6,065 bases of DNA from Bacillota bacterium. Its GTDB lineage: Bacteria; Bacillota; Clostridia; Lachnospirales; Lachnospiraceae. The position numbers were made by a program, and so were the translations under genes. Below the pieces are notes generated by a model. The model was not told the origin of the DNA and made no database searches. It worked only from the letters and a program-made list of their open reading frames with translations. Positions 5,221-6,065 of this stretch are shown piece by piece. Numbering within the stretch: position 1 is the first letter of the stretch; each line of letters starts with the position of its first letter. The DNA is taken from the NCBI GenBank assembly GCA_023424995.1, contig JAFADH010000227.1:1-6065 (forward strand), read 5' to 3'.

Positions 5221-6065
5221 ATGGGATTGAGGATGCACAAAAGCATAACTATCTGCAAAGGCGTACGCGTGAATTTTGGCAAGACAGGCACGAGTCTGAG
5301 CTTTGGAACAAAAGGACTCAGACATACGATACATTCAAGCGGGCGCCGGACCTCCTCGATTGGCATACCAGGAACAGGTCTTTCTTATGTGACTTCTTCA
5401 GGAGGCAAGAAACGGCAGACACAGTCAAACTATTCTTCAAGAGGTTACCGCTCTCCATCTCAAATCCAACGGCAGCAAGAAAAGTATAATGAGTTTCAGC
5501 AAAATGAAGCTATAGTTCGGGAATATGAGAGCTTTGTGGAATCAATCAAAACTATCCATACCATGTGTGACGATGAAATCAATTGGAGTCATATAAACTC
5601 AATAAACGAACCTTTTAATCCGAACGGTATAGGCCCCCGTCAAAAGGCAGCTATTCAAGCACTTGATAATTTCAAGCCGAACCTAATTCAAAAAGCCATT
5701 AAATCCGTTGCCGAGAGCAAAAAGGCTTCACTCGCCCAAGCTATAGAAAAGGCTGCGGCTGAGGACAGGGCGGAATTCGAGGAGTGGAAAAAATTAAATC
5801 TCTTATCCCAAAGGGTTTTAGCTGGTGATATTGATACTTATTTTGAAGTCATCAACGAAATGAACCCACTGGATGATCTACTGGAGTACGGGAGTGATTT
5901 TCAATTTGGTGCAGACGTTAGTTCAGCGATGGAAGTAGAGTTCAAAGTGAAATCCGAACAGATTATTCCGACTTTTTCGATGTCTTTGACTCAAACAGGA
6001 AAGCTGTCAAAAAAGGAGCTTACAAAAACCGCATACTATGAACTCGTGCAGGATTATGTATGCAG
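5221..6065 (+). CDS. DUF4236-domain protein (3' end outside window)
   Basis: ATG at 5221 follows a strong GAGGAGGT (5207-5214) with 6 nt spacing, and the frame is open to the window edge (281 full codons). Residues 1-60 match the DUF4236 pattern: MGLRMHKSI, GVRVNFGKTGTSLSFGTKG (14-32), a basic RR, and IGIPGTGLSY (47-56). A Ser/Gln-rich linker with polar repeats follows (about 58-90), then a charged, mainly helical region (about 90-200) including KSVAESKKASLAQAIEKAAA, and a mixed alpha/beta region from about 201. There is no signal peptide and no membrane segment. The start gives the family's usual MGxR beginning, so it is preferred over alternatives. The role of DUF4236 is not established. 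Its pairing with a small HTH gene and ICE debris suggests accessory or mobile cargo. The frame looks intact, in contrast to the decayed genes to its left. Confidence 0.85.
   Translation, partial: MGLRMHKSITICKGVRVNFGKTGTSLSFGTKGLRHTIHSSGRRTSSIGIPGTGLSYVTSSGGKKRQTQSNYSSRGYRSPSQIQRQQEKYNEFQQNEAIVREYESFVESIKTIHTMCDDEINWSHINSINEPFNPNGIGPRQKAAIQALDNFKPNLIQKAIKSVAESKKASLAQAIEKAAAEDRAEFEEWKKLNLLSQRVLAGDIDTYFEVINEMNPLDDLLEYGSDFQFGADVSSAMEVEFKVKSEQIIPTFSMSLTQTGKLSKKELTKTAYYELVQDYVC

Noticed and set aside
5136..5366. A minus-strand open frame.
   Set aside because: It is antisense to the regulator end and the conserved DUF4236 N-terminus.
5205..5489. A plus-strand frame beginning MRRSCYG, ending at 5489.
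   Set aside because: It is the +2 shadow of the DUF4236 gene; the frame from ATG 5221 has the family motif, the better ribosome binding site and stays open to the edge.

Overview
The window looks like chromosomal DNA of a low-GC Gram-positive gut- or rumen-type Clostridia, most likely Lachnospiraceae-like. The evidence is a large secreted multimodular glycosidase, strong GAGGAGG ribosome binding sites, sigma-A promoters with 17-bp spacers, and remnants of a clostridial integrative conjugative element (ICE). The taxonomic call is an inference from gene types, not a match.

Left half (1-3322, minus strand): one very long reading frame, open from ATG at 2992 through the left window edge, encodes at least 997 residues of a secreted family 43 glycoside hydrolase. 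Its order is signal peptide, carbohydrate-binding-like module, helical spacer, GH43 catalytic domain, Ig-like domain, a second copy of the binding-like module, and a second helical spacer. The catalytic motifs resemble the exo-beta-1,3-galactanase type (GH43_24-like), which points to degradation of plant arabinogalactan side chains outside the cell. A near-consensus promoter at 3294-3322 would give a leader of about 295 nt that contains a doubtful 56-codon frame.

Middle (3323-4880): a mostly non-coding AT-rich stretch is followed by mobile-element debris on the minus strand. It consists of the C-terminal half of a large serine recombinase (TnpX/TndX type), broken by several stops and frameshifts, joined directly to a remnant of a small membrane-anchored protein of the DUF6550 type found in clostridial conjugative elements. 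The recombinase lacks its N-terminal catalytic domain. The join at about 4430 looks like the scar of a large internal deletion of an ICE.

Right end (4912-6065, plus strand): a promoter drives a small Cro/C1-type regulator whose frame is interrupted by a +1 shift at a run of seven A. A DUF4236-domain protein follows 31 bp downstream, is intact as far as it can be seen, and runs off the right edge. The two probably form an operon and may be element cargo or a chromosomal flank.

No RNA gene, CRISPR array or intact mobile element was found. The most useful leads are the element deletion scar, the regulator/DUF4236 pair with its homopolymer frameshift, and the long leader of the glycosidase gene.
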